From the NCBI RefSeq assembly GCF_914767665.1, contig NC_059507.1, forward strand, positions 1,860,001 through 1,924,000: a stretch of 64,000 nucleotides of DNA, read 5' to 3'. A model generated the notes under the pieces. The model searched no databases. It had not been told where the DNA came from and worked only from the letters and a program-made list of their open reading frames with translations. Positions 55,291-64,000 of this stretch are shown here, in pieces; position 1 is the stretch's first letter; each line of letters opens with the position of its first letter. This DNA comes from Harmonia axyridis (Eukaryota > Arthropoda > Insecta > Coleoptera > Coccinellidae). The translations under genes and the position numbers were made by a program.

Positions 55291-56186
55291 GAACTCATGG
55301 GGTGCAAATTAGCACTCAGACAATAAGAAATCGCCTCAGAGAATATGATTTGAGGCCTCGTGTCGCGGCAAGAGGACCAGCTTTTACCCCAGCCCATCGA
55401 AGGGCGCGTTTGGATTTTGCGAGAGAGCATATCCATTGGGAAGAGGCTGATTGGGAAAGAGTGCACTGAGCATATCTTTCATGTGGACGTCTGTATACAA
55501 GGAAACGTCGATCACAATGGTAGAGGCAGAATCTACACTCATCTGTGAAGAGAACTCTTTCCCAATCAGCCTCTTCCCAATGGATATGCTCTCTCGCAAA
55601 ATCCAAACGCGCCCTTCGATGGGCTGGGGTAAGAGCTGGGCCTCTTGCCGCGACACGAGGCCTTAAATCATATTCTCTGAGGCGGTTTCTTATTGTCTGA
55701 GTGCTGATTTGCACCCGATGAGTTTGCTCAAGCTGATTTTGAAGGAGGCGAGCGGTTGCAAACCTTTGTCTCAACGAAGAAACTCTCAAGTAACGTCCTT
55801 GAATGGCAGTTGTTACCCGTGGTCTACCCTGTCCTGGTCTTCGGACATTCATACCTGTCTCCCTGAATCGCTGCAACATTCTGGACACACTTGTTTGGGA
55901 AACTCCAAACCTTTCTGCAATTCTTGTGTATGTCCACCCTTCTTCTCGCAAAACTACCGAATTGATCGAGAACAACTGATTTCAGAATGGAGCCAATACA
56001 TTCAAAATCTGATAATCTCATCTTTTTTTATTCCTGCTGGGAAAAAACATCTGTATTGAAGAAAAACGTTGAAAGTGGATAACATATGCATGCATAATTC
56101 TGATAAAAATAATTATCATTGAGAACACTTTCAGTTGTAAAATAAATTTGAGATTTCCATAATTTGCGTTAATTCTTTCCGCAGTG
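55291..56186 (-). mobile_element. Element L4, snap-back Tc1 copy
   Basis: Minus-strand L from the 5' end (GCAGTG-TA at 56181-56188) inward to CACTGAGCATATCTTTCATG at 55463, where it meets a plus-strand copy of an internal L segment (55291-55462, codons for HGVQISTQTIRNR to EEADWERV). The same segment occurs in the minus-strand part at about 55558-55730. The element thus folds on itself: arms of about 172 bp and a loop of about 95 bp. The start codon region is deleted (about 100 bp near 55960). The catalytic half is absent. Confidence 0.9.
55316..55975 (-). pseudogene. Chimeric ORF across the L4 snap-back
   Basis: A 219-codon frame: six new residues, then REEGWTYTRIAERFGVSQTS, the GRPRVTT linker, RRARLDFAREHIHW, FTDECRFCLYHCDRR and HERYAQCT. 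From there it reads the opposite strand of the duplicated arm as nonsense (KSKRALRWAGVKAGPL). Only the DNA-binding half of the Tc1 transposase is meaningful, and the native start is lost. Confidence 0.75.
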
Positions 56187-56189
56187 TAG

Positions 56190-56738
56190 TTAAAGCCCTA
56201 TTAGAAACATCCCTCACTTCTGTAAGTCTATGTCAGCAGTAGAAATCCTCGTAGCCAATGTGTTGGGAAAGAGATGCACGCAGGAAGCCAAAAGTCAAAT
56301 AGAGCTTCTCTTCCATAAATAGTGAAAGCTCGATGAGAAACATCGCTTACTTCTGCAAATCTATGCCAGCAGTAAATATCATCGTAGCGTAGTTTCTTTT
56401 CCAACTTAGTCTTTCCTGAGAGCCTTTGGCAGTGTAAGAATTGTCATTCTAAAAAAACTGTATTCGCATGAATGTTATCATGACTATAAAGAGATCCGTC
56501 CCTCCCTGAAAGAGATATGTATATCTCCAGCAATCAAATTTGTCAAGGAATTGACATTCCTAACCGCCCTATTTCTGACAAACATGGGTATGAATCATAT
56601 GAATTTTCCCAGAAGATTTTATCAGACTAATGAAAAGGACCAGGAAGCCTCCTAAAAAAAAAATTGTCACCGGATAATTTTTCTGAATTTTTCGTATGTA
56701 TGTCTATGGGTTCAACTCAATCATATAGTTTTTGGAGA
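56190..56738. other. Unassigned sequence
   Basis: Two similar stretches (about 56195-56255 and 56325-56390: CATCCCTCACTTCTGTAAGT and CATCGCTTACTTCTGCAAAT) form a loose direct repeat. Otherwise nothing recognised. Confidence 0.4.
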
Positions 56739-56740
56739 AA

Positions 56741-56917
56741 CAGGGTGTCGAAGTTTGAGAAAGGCTTTGCTCAACATTTCTCGTAGGAAACAAATTGAAT
56801 GAAACACTTTTCCGCGACAAATACTGCTTACCTGATTTTTAATTGAAAATATTGATAGATACGGTGTGATTCCAACATTATTGAGAATGAAATTCGTTTA
56901 GATCATAATTCACCCTG
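56741..56917 (+). repeat. Short TIR repeat F2
   Basis: Ends CAGGGTGTCG and TTCACCCTG. Interior CTCGTAGGAAACAAATTG and GAAACACTTTTCC parallels F1 in reverse. Confidence 0.65.
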
Positions 56918-56984
56918 TAATTGAAAAAGTCGTCCGTGCAATTTTTCAATTTTTTGTCATTACTCTTAGTTTGAGTACACTATT

Positions 56985-57916
56985 ATATCAACCATCATTG
57001 ATACGTTTAAACGTGGTGAAATGAACACCGAAAACGGCGAACGCAGTGGACGTCCAAAAAAGGCTGTCACCGACGAAAAATAAATAAAAAAGTTGAATGA
57101 CCGTAAAGTGAATGATGGAGATAGTAGACATTGTGAAGATATTATCTGAACGTGTATATCATATCATTCAGGAATATTTGCACATGAGAAAGCTGTGAGC
57201 AGAATGGGTGCCGCGCGAGCTCATAATCGATCAAAAGCAACAATGTGTTAATGATTCTGAGCAGTGTTTGAAGCTGTTTAAGTTCAATAAACCTGAATTT
57301 TTGCATCGATATGTGGCAATGGATGAAACATGGCTCCATCATTCCACTCCGGAGTCCAATGGACAGTCAGCTGAGTGGACTGCACACGATGAACCGAGTT
57401 CAAAGCGAGGGAAAACACAACAGTCAGCTGGCAAGGTTATGGCATCAGTAGTCTGGGATGCGCAAGGTATAATATTAATTGATTACCTCCAAAAGGCCAG
57501 ACCGTCAACAGCGATTATTATATAGCGTTATTGGATCGTTTAAAGGATGAAATCGTTAAAAAACGGCCCCAATTGAAGAAAAAAGGTGCTGTTTCATCAA
57601 GACAATGCGCCGTGTCAGAAATCAATGAAAACAATGGCAAAATTACATGATTTGGTCTTCGAATTGCTTCTGCATCTACCATATTCGCCAGATCTGGTAC
57701 CCAGCGACTTTTTACTTATCTCAGACCTCAAAAGAATGCCCGCTGAAAAGAAATTTTGCGCCAATGAAGAAGTCGAAACTGAGACCTATTTTGAAGCGAA
57801 GATAGCTATAATCGCTGTATCACCCTCGAAGGCAACTATGTAGAATAATAAAATCGAATTTTGACCAAAAAAATGTGTTTTACTATGGTAGACCGTGGAC
57901 TTTTCAATTGATCTGT
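56985..57916 (+). mobile_element. Mariner J3 (DD34D), decayed
   Basis: Starts near IDTFKRGEMNTENGERSGRP, with a stop in the KIKK region. Frame 57208-57525 is open: PRELIIDQKQQCVNDSEQ, RYVAMDETWLHHSTPESNG (first Asp) and TQQSAGKVMASVVWDAQGI, to a frameshift after YLQK. Then FHQDNAPCQKSMKTMAKLHD (57589, second Asp) and PYSPDLVPSDFLL (about 57680-57715), 34 apart. Part of the KSYYKNGIEKLEDR segment is deleted. The 3' end reads TTTTCAATTGATCTG. Confidence 0.9.
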
Positions 57917-57917
57917 T

Positions 57918-58270
57918 ACAGTCATGAAAACAGTTGATACAACAAGTAACATTACGTTCTCCAATCCCAAAAACCATCCAATTTTTCATATAATCCCGCT
58001 CAGTCCAAGCCGCCATACATTCAGCTAAAGAACCTACACACGATCCGTTTGTTTATGTACGGCGACGCCGATATTGTATACCGGGGCCCGGGCTTTAGAG
58101 GTTATCCGCAGCAGGAAGGACGTACTGCGGTGACTTGGCCGTATTTTCGCCAGACGGAAAGCTTGTCGGTCCTGCGGGACGGCCACCATCTTAATTGAAC
58201 TGGACCGAAGGAGAACATCCCTATTTGGACCTCTCTCACGACGAAAGGAGGGCATGAAAAATGATCGGCC
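57918..58270. other. Unassigned, GC-richer sequence
   Basis: 58070-58260 is rich in CpG (ACCGGGGCCCGGGC). No gene or element recognised. Confidence 0.35.
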
Positions 58271-58274
58271 TAAG

Positions 58275-58570
58275 CGAAATGAAAAAGGGAAATATAAGAG
58301 ATTCCTACCAATTTCCTTGAAGAAATTATAGTCAAAGAAAAAGCTATTTGCCGTTCAGTCGCTTATAAGGGCGGTTGGTATATGCCCCCGGGGCTTGGAT
58401 CCCACACAAACCCCTTACCCGTTCGTCATTCGTTTATACATACAGAAACATCTCTCGGATATGAGATGGAAGGGAATTTATAGGCGTTTGGAAATTGCCG
58501 AAGGAAGTTCACCCTTGTAATTGGGTTAAGTTCTATGATTATTATTCTGCCGAAAGTAATCACGGAAATA
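58275..58570 (+). repeat. Diverged duplicate module P2
   Basis: Partner of 50820-51100, same order of blocks; about four-fifths identical by eye, with the middle (58380-58410) replaced. Confidence 0.7.
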
Positions 58571-58679
58571 TTGGCTATATCTTCTTGAATTAAATAACAT
58601 CAGAGCAATTCTCTCAATAACTTGATCTTCAGCTCACCTTCCAGTTCTAGATTTCTAAGAAACTCCAGTATCTGGGATG

Positions 58680-58873
58680 GCTTCAAGGATTATGATTATT
58701 GTTTATAATATTATGATTATTGCTTATGAATTCAATTTTCAAGTTTTTCCCAAATCCCCATATCTCCAAAACAAAGCGTTTGCGGGCCCAGATCATAGGA
58801 CTTTGATTTTTTTGAATTATCCAAAGAATCTCTTATTTTCTCTTGTGTCTCCAATCTAGGAACATCCTATATA
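58680..58873 (+). repeat. Repeat E2, 3' part
   Basis: GCGTTTGCGGGCCCAGATCA then a GTCTCCAATCTAGGAACATCC end resemble the 3' half of E1. The left end was not found. Confidence 0.5.
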
Positions 58874-58874
58874 T

Positions 58875-60423
58875 GGCGAATACACTTGAAAAAAGAAGCA
58901 ATAAAACTCTTTCGGACTTGTGGAAACAGCTCATCTTGCCTATTTTGGCATTCATCCGCGGGATCAATCCTATTGGACAATCCAATATTTATTTATTTCA
59001 ACCGAGCTTCAATAGATCTAATCAGAACTTCGGAAAATTGGTTCCATCGATCGTGGCCATAAATTTAGTGTTCATTGAATAAAATTGATTTCATCCTTTT
59101 CAGGTAACCTTGCGATGGAATTTTCCCCTTCGAATTCCGAGCTACTCGGAAATTCTGCCAGTATAGCCCCGCACTAAAAAATCAATTTCCTCGTATTATC
59201 CCAGTCACATATGATAAGAAAATGGGAAGCACGGCCAATTCAGTTTTCCATCCGACGTGTAACAAGTTTTCCCAGCCTGTTCGTATATTATATATCGACA
59301 TCATTTACTGAAAGCCTAGCTATTGAGATGGAGAGAGAGGTCCGATGCCGGCTGGAGTGAAATAGAAACACGAGTGACAGAGGGAGAGATCTTCTGATGC
59401 TTTTACTACATAGCGACTTTTCACTTATCTTAATTAGATCAGCGCAGGAATGAAAAGAATCCATATTTTCAATTTAATTTGAACTAATTTACATCTCTAA
59501 ATTGAAAATTTCAGCTTGCTCACTCTGGTACGTAGCAGCACTTTTGTCACTGGTGACGCATTGTTTGTTTCTACGTTTCATCCACAATTTGACCATAAAA
59601 ATTCCTAGATTTATAACAAGATGCCAATTCACGATTAACTGCAATCAGAGTAGAATCATAAATATAGAAATTGTCGGATTTGATCAAACTGCAGTAATCA
59701 ATTGAACGTTAATTGAAATATGTAAATCTGAGAATCTTCTAGATCATGAAAACGCCTCAAACTAATCACAAGCTTATTGCAAAACTTCGTGTTGAAAGCA
59801 TCATCAGAACTATAAAAAAATTATATGAATATGTATATGTGGTCTCCAAAGGCACAGCAATTGACTTCTGATCAGTGCTATTCTCATTTAGGTTCATTAT
59901 TTTGAATAATAAACCGTTTTTGACACTTTTGAAATCGCAAATTTTTCGAAAAAGATCCGATTCGTGTCAAGAAATTTTGGAATACAATAACGCAGAGTCC
60001 TCTGGAGCAGAGAAGTAGATACTAATCAAATGAGTCCATCGAAAACTTCCTAATTAATTCGAAACCTGCTTCTGCAAGTACGGATCGAAGTAACTAAATT
60101 AATCCAGCAAAGAAAAGAGAATAAAGTATGGAACAATTGAACTACAAGACCAGTTCAATTTCCTGATATCCTCGAAAAGTTTTCGCATAATTTCTTTTGA
60201 TTATGCGAGATCCAATTCCGAAATTGGATTTCTTTAGTTTATTCGACTTGCAGTTGATGAGAAACTAGCGCCAACGTCTGGAATACTTCGAATTCAGAGT
60301 AGTTAGGGGATATTTGATGAATAAGTATATTAAGTATCACGAACGGTTGGCATATTTCATCGATCGGAGACAATTAAGTATTTGAAAAAAAAAGCATTAC
60401 GACGTCTCCAATTAGTACTTCGC
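58875..60423. other. Unassigned sequence
   Basis: No element ends, coding match or obvious gene. Frames 58843-59082 and 59502-59705 have no known domain. May be host or very old repeats. Confidence 0.4.
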
Positions 60424-60424
60424 T

Positions 60425-60996
60425 CAGGGTAATAAAGATAGATAGAGGGAGCATATGTCATTTTCAGTAAGCAAATTTTGTCCCCAACATGAACTATCAA
60501 ATTTGACATGAAGCGCGCTGAAATGAAAACATATCAGTGATACGATATTTTACTTCATTCGCGAGTTTCTTCACAAAGAATGCACTTCTTATGTCCCATA
60601 GTGAATTAAAGTGTCAAATCAACCCAAAATATATTGAAATGAATACCTAAATATATCATAAATTCAGAAAACAAACTTCAAGCGCGCCATACGACGTGAA
60701 ACAACCGATGACACTAGAAGAGCAAAAGTTACCAAACCTTGGATTTCAGCAGGTAGATAAATATTCTGCTTATTATAAATTCGACAATTAGGAAAAATAT
60801 TTGTTCAAAATATTTAAATTTGCATATTTAATCGAGAATCACTCAAATAAGAGAATCACTCGATAAAATACACATTCATAATGATATAGTAAAGTTGTGG
60901 ATTTGAAAATATAGTACAAACCGACAACGCAATCTAACCATGATGGAGACATTCAAAAATTGCGTAAACTCCTTCTATCTATGTTTATTACTCTAT
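60425..60996 (+). repeat. Element M2, complete 570-bp TIR repeat
   Basis: Ends AGGGTAATAAAGATAGATAG and inverse CTATCTATGTTTATTACTCT. Interior landmarks GACATGAAGCGCGCT, CAAGCGCGCCATACGACGTG and GATGACACTAGAAGAGCAAA recur in M3. No coding. TSD not evident. Confidence 0.82.
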
Positions 60997-61184
60997 GGTA
61001 ATAGAGTTTTCCCTGTTTTCCTCAATTGAAATGAATAAAATTCCATCTAATAACTGATAATTGAAGAATTCAGACATGTTATTTTCCGAATCAAAAAAGC
61101 TGAAGACTTGAAATTTTCAGGGTACAACTACTAGTGCTTTACTAAAAAGAGTTCTGGAGGAAAGAAGCGGGCTCTGTTCCAAAA

Positions 61185-61437
61185 AAATATCACCCTGTGG
61201 ATTTGCATTCAATATTACCATAAAACACAATAAAAACTTGAAATCGAAATATCTTTGTCAAATTTGAGTCAAATATTTGAGGGAATTTCCTATGAAAAAA
61301 AAATTTGAAAAACGTTAACATACTTTATCTCGAATACAAATCATTAGCGGGTCCATTTCCATAGGACTTTTTTTTCTTAAAATAATTCAAGGAATTTGTC
61401 ATTTCCGGGTGAACCTTAAATTTAGGAACTCTCTGTA
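61185..61437 (+). repeat. Repeat E3, diverged
   Basis: ATTTGCATTC near the start and TTAGCGGGTCCATTTCC, GAATTTGTCATTTCC and AAATTTAGGAACTCTCTG at the end follow the order of E1. Strongly diverged. Confidence 0.5.
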
Positions 61438-61699
61438 GAAGCCATTACGACGCAATCGATTTCGTAAACTGAACTGTCATTAAAATGACATAATCATTCA
61501 ATTTCTGTTCTTTTCAAAGCCGACTAGAGTACTACAATGGACTAGTTTTCATTTTCTTGTTAAGGATTGATTCTTAAAATTTAAGTAAAATGAAACAAAA
61601 TTGTGGAAGAATCATTGAAATATCTCTAGAAATGAAAAAGTTATGGGACTTTGAAGTTGCGCTTGGAACAATAATTTCATAGTACGTAGCGTCTAGGTT

Positions 61700-61716
61700 G
61701 TGACGTCACGCCACTT
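61700..61716 (+). promoter_or_regulatory. Subterminal inverted motif, left
   Basis: GTGACGTCACGCCACTT, exactly inverted at 62235-62251. It contains TGACGTCA, the CRE-type bZIP site, and sits about 90 bp upstream of the THAP gene start. It may serve as promoter element or as transposase-binding repeat. Confidence 0.55.
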
Positions 61717-61806
61717 ACACGAGGTGACTGGTATTCGCAGAGTGCTCAAGAATTCATTGGTGTACAATCACTAGTGCCGTTCGTGTCGTGTTTTGTTCGT
61801 TACACG

Positions 61807-61999
61807 ATGGCTGAAATAAAAAAAAATCCTACAAATATTGTATTGTGCCTATGTGTGCAAGCACGACAATTAAAACCCCAATAAATTGTTTTTTCATGTA
61901 CCAAATGACATGAATCAAAGGAAGAAGTGGTGCAAATTAATGAGGCGTGACTTAATTGGATCTAAAACTACTTCATATGTGTGTGAAGATCATGTTGAT
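61807..61999 (+). pseudogene. THAP-domain exon of element G2
   Basis: From ATG 61807, after one frame change in an A-run, the strand reads YCIVPMCASTTIKTP, then after another frame change KLFFHVPNDMNQRKKWC and KLMRRDLIGSKTTS, YVCEDHVD. This is a THAP zinc-finger: C-x4-C at the start, Trp in RKKWC, and C-x2-H in CEDH. THAP domains bind DNA in P-element and Kolobok transposases. The exon ends at GAT-GTAAGT, a strong splice donor. Two frameshifts make it non-functional. In G1 this exon is deleted after the first codons. Confidence 0.85.
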
Positions 62000-62234
62000 G
62001 TAAGTACCTATCAGTACTAGCTGTCTATTTCTGATAATAAAAATACTAAGGTGTAAGTTGGTTTGAAATGAGTTATTGAGTAAAAATAACTTTGTCCTTT
62101 CACGAAGCCTTCTTCCATTATGGTGACATAAAAACAAAACTCTAGATAAAACTACACAGTACAACTACAAACGGCGCGAGAGCCTTGGCGCGGCTAAGTA
62201 TTTAAACGTAATTTATGGTGTAGCGATCACAGGC

Positions 62235-62251
62235 AAGTGGCGTGACGTCAC
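62235..62251 (-). promoter_or_regulatory. Subterminal inverted motif, right
   Basis: AAGTGGCGTGACGTCAC, inverse of 61700-61716, about 115 bp upstream of the right-end gene start. Absent from the right side of G1. Confidence 0.55.
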
Positions 62252-62427
62252 AGAAGAGTCGGAGACCAAAGACGTTCCGCGCTAAAACACCTAAATTTAA
62301 ATAATCTATTTTTCAGTCATTTATTGATGGATTTTCAAAATGTTTTCACTGATTTATCAGTTTTGCTCTATATTTTAATTCTATCGTGTCAAATATAGTA
62401 TTATCAACATCAATAAACTAGTCCATT

Positions 62428-63031
62428 TACTTGATCCCTATTCTGGTAACCAGATCTGCCCAATTTAAACAATTTTCGTCGTTGCAATGGCTTCACTCCA
62501 CTTAACGATGAAAACGAAATTTAAAATTCACAATACCATCGAAATGTAAATAGAACGAGGTAGAACTGAACAGTTTCCTTTCAATTCCGTAACGTTAAAT
62601 CGATTTTACGACTTATATATATCAATGGCAAACATGTTCGGTTTGTAGAAAACTCACTTATTTTGGATATCCACCGTTATGAGATTTAGTTTTATGTTCC
62701 TACGTCTGGCCAGCCGGCAATTTCCATCCCACAATTTCCTGGAAAGGCCAGCTCTCGTCCGTTCTTCAATTTCTGAATTGGAACCGGGAAAATTAAATAA
62801 GCTGAAGGAGGAAAGGCTGCCTGTCACGGCAAATACGAGAAATATTGCTCGGACAAGACGTAAAATATTGAAAAATTCCTTCGCATCTCGATGCAATTTC
62901 ACAGATGTTGTTTGTCCTTTCTCGCCCCTTCTCGTTCTACCCACACACCTTGGCGGGACGAATTTAATAACTTGGCAACGTCGAATTAGAAGTTTTACAT
63001 GTATAAGGGGGAAAAAAAAATTTGGTGGGGC
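62428..63031. other. Possible host sequence
   Basis: 62660-63010 has balanced composition and open frames on both strands, one plus (62679-63035), one minus (62654-63082), but neither has a known domain and the minus one starts inside element M3. I do not call a gene. Confidence 0.35.
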
Positions 63032-63032
63032 A

Positions 63033-63630
63033 TAGACTAATAAACATAGATAGAGGAAATTGCGTATACACGTTGTTTCCATATGTCCCCAACATGGTTA
63101 GATAACGTTGTCGGATTGTGATATATTTTCAAATCCACAGTTTTACTAAATCGTTATGAATGTATGTATATTATATTGAATGAAATATATTTATTTGAGT
63201 GATTCCCGATTAAATATGCAAATTTGAATATTTGGAATCTGATATTTTTCCTAATTGTCAAATTTTTAGTAAACAGAAAAACTATTATTTTCTGTATCTA
63301 CCTGCTGAAATCCAAAGTTTGGCAACTTTTGCTCTCCTAGTGTCATCCGTTGTTCCACGTCCTTTGGCGCGCTTGAAGTCTTTTTTCTGAATTTCTGATA
63401 TATTTAGGAATTTATTTCAATATATTTTGAGTTGATATGAAACTTTGATTCAATATGGGACATAAGAAGTGCGTTCTTTGAGGTGAAACTCGCGAATTTA
63501 GTGAAATATCGTATCACTGATATGTTTTTATTTCCGCCCGCCTCATGTCAAATTTGATAGTTCATGTTGGTGACAAAATTTGCTTACTGAAAATCACATA
63601 TGCTCCCGTTATCTATGTTTATTACTCTGA
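63033..63630 (-). repeat. Element M3, complete TIR repeat
   Basis: Left end ACTAATAAACATAGATAGAG, right end CTATGTTTATTACTCTG. Interior is M2 in reverse, with moderate divergence. Non-coding. Confidence 0.82.
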
Positions 63631-63800
63631 GTTTTGAGACTTTTACTGTTACTGTTACTGAGCGGTGAAGATAATTGATTCCATTAACCTGTTGAGCGAA
63701 GATCTCTACATAAAGGATCAGTTTTTAAGAGCAATTCTCTTAAGGAAACGCAAAATCATTTCAAAGTTATAAATACATACTTGGAAGGTTCAATTTTTCA

Positions 63801-64000
63801 GTAAAAAATATAGATAGAGGGAGCTTATGTCGTTTTCAGTAGGCAGATTTTGTCTCCAACATGAACTATCAAATTTGACATGAAGCGCGCGGCAATGGAA
63901 ACATATCAGTGACACCATATTTTCACTCAATTCGCGAGTTTCTCCACAAAGTTCGCACTTCTTATATCTTATAGTGAATCAACGTTTTATATTAACTCGA
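63801..64000 (+). repeat. Element M4, cut by the window edge
   Basis: ATATAGATAGAGGGAGC then TGTCTCCAACATGAACTATC and GACATGAAGCGCGC follow M2. It continues past 64000. Confidence 0.82.

Larger units (their letters stand above)
61536..62427. mobile_element. Element G2, THAP-type TIR element, internally deleted
   Basis: Inverted ends AATGGACTAGTTT / AAACTAGTCCATT, 892 bp. It shares its left 270 bp and right 330 bp with G1. The left-end gene carries a THAP exon. The right-end gene keeps only the start codon and about 10 codons (MEEGFVKGQS on the minus strand at about 62119). Subterminal 17-mers GTGACGTCACGCCACTT (61700-61716) and its inverse (62235-62251) contain a TGACGTCA palindrome. Confidence 0.8.

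Noticed and set aside
62654..63082. 142-codon minus frame and 118-codon plus frame over the same DNA
   Set aside because: Both are open on opposite strands over the same unique DNA, neither has a recognisable domain, and the minus one starts inside repeat M3.

Overview
This window reads as insect nuclear DNA: intergenic or intronic sequence packed with transposable elements. I find no host protein-coding gene, no rRNA or standalone tRNA gene and no CRISPR array. The order of insect is not determined; the mix of rosa-like, mariner and Tc1 elements, a THAP element, hAT remnants and Jockey-type retroposons would fit a beetle or a related group.

The commonest element, called A here, is a Tc1/mariner-superfamily transposon with TA target duplications, poly-T-rich inverted ends and a DD41D transposase (rosa-like). 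There are eleven copies: 267-1194, 2499-2732, 4871-5800, 14935-15872, 16949-17880, 18867-19796, 21229-22165, 25972-26874, 32782-33727, 40223-41157 and 53720-54658. Nine share one internal deletion that joins the N-terminal helix-turn-helix region to the catalytic domain out of frame. Other DNA transposons are: B, a DD34D mariner (7 loci); J, a second DD34D mariner (3 loci); I, a mariner fragment; H, another DD41D lineage (2 loci); L, a DD34E Tc1 element (4 loci); and hAT remnants that keep mainly the dimerisation domain (4 loci). G is a THAP-encoding inverted-repeat element (2 loci). There are also several short non-autonomous families: C, D, E, F, K, M, N, O, Q and R. Retroposons are represented by three 5'-truncated or internal LINE fragments and by tRNA-derived SINE sequences.

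Layout. 0-6 kb holds A copies, one carrying a SINE and itself sitting in a hAT remnant. 7-8.5 kb holds a 650-bp palindrome and a LINE tail. 9.5-13 kb holds mariner B1 with a tRNA-like flank and element H1 with a mariner fragment inside. 14-20 kb is a dense nest of C, O, A and B with evidence of an A-mediated inversion. 21-26 kb holds A, hAT, G1 and a Jockey fragment. 28-34 kb holds a near-complete Tc1 copy, mariner B2, A and a MITE. 35-42 kb holds J, H2, hAT, A and a fold-back element inside B. 43-50 kb holds L, B3, C and a LINE tail. 51-58 kb holds J, E, A, a snap-back Tc1 copy and J again. 60-64 kb holds M elements and G2.

Between the elements are somewhat GC-richer, apparently single-copy islands (about 6.0-6.6, 29.8-30.3, 36.3-36.6, 39.7-40.2, 42.2-42.6, 54.7-55.2, 62.6-63.0 kb), which are the best candidates for host sequence. 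No transposase in the window looks fully functional. The most unusual item is element G: its two internally deleted copies keep what look like first exons of two convergent genes, one of them a THAP domain, each ending in a GTAAGT-type splice donor.
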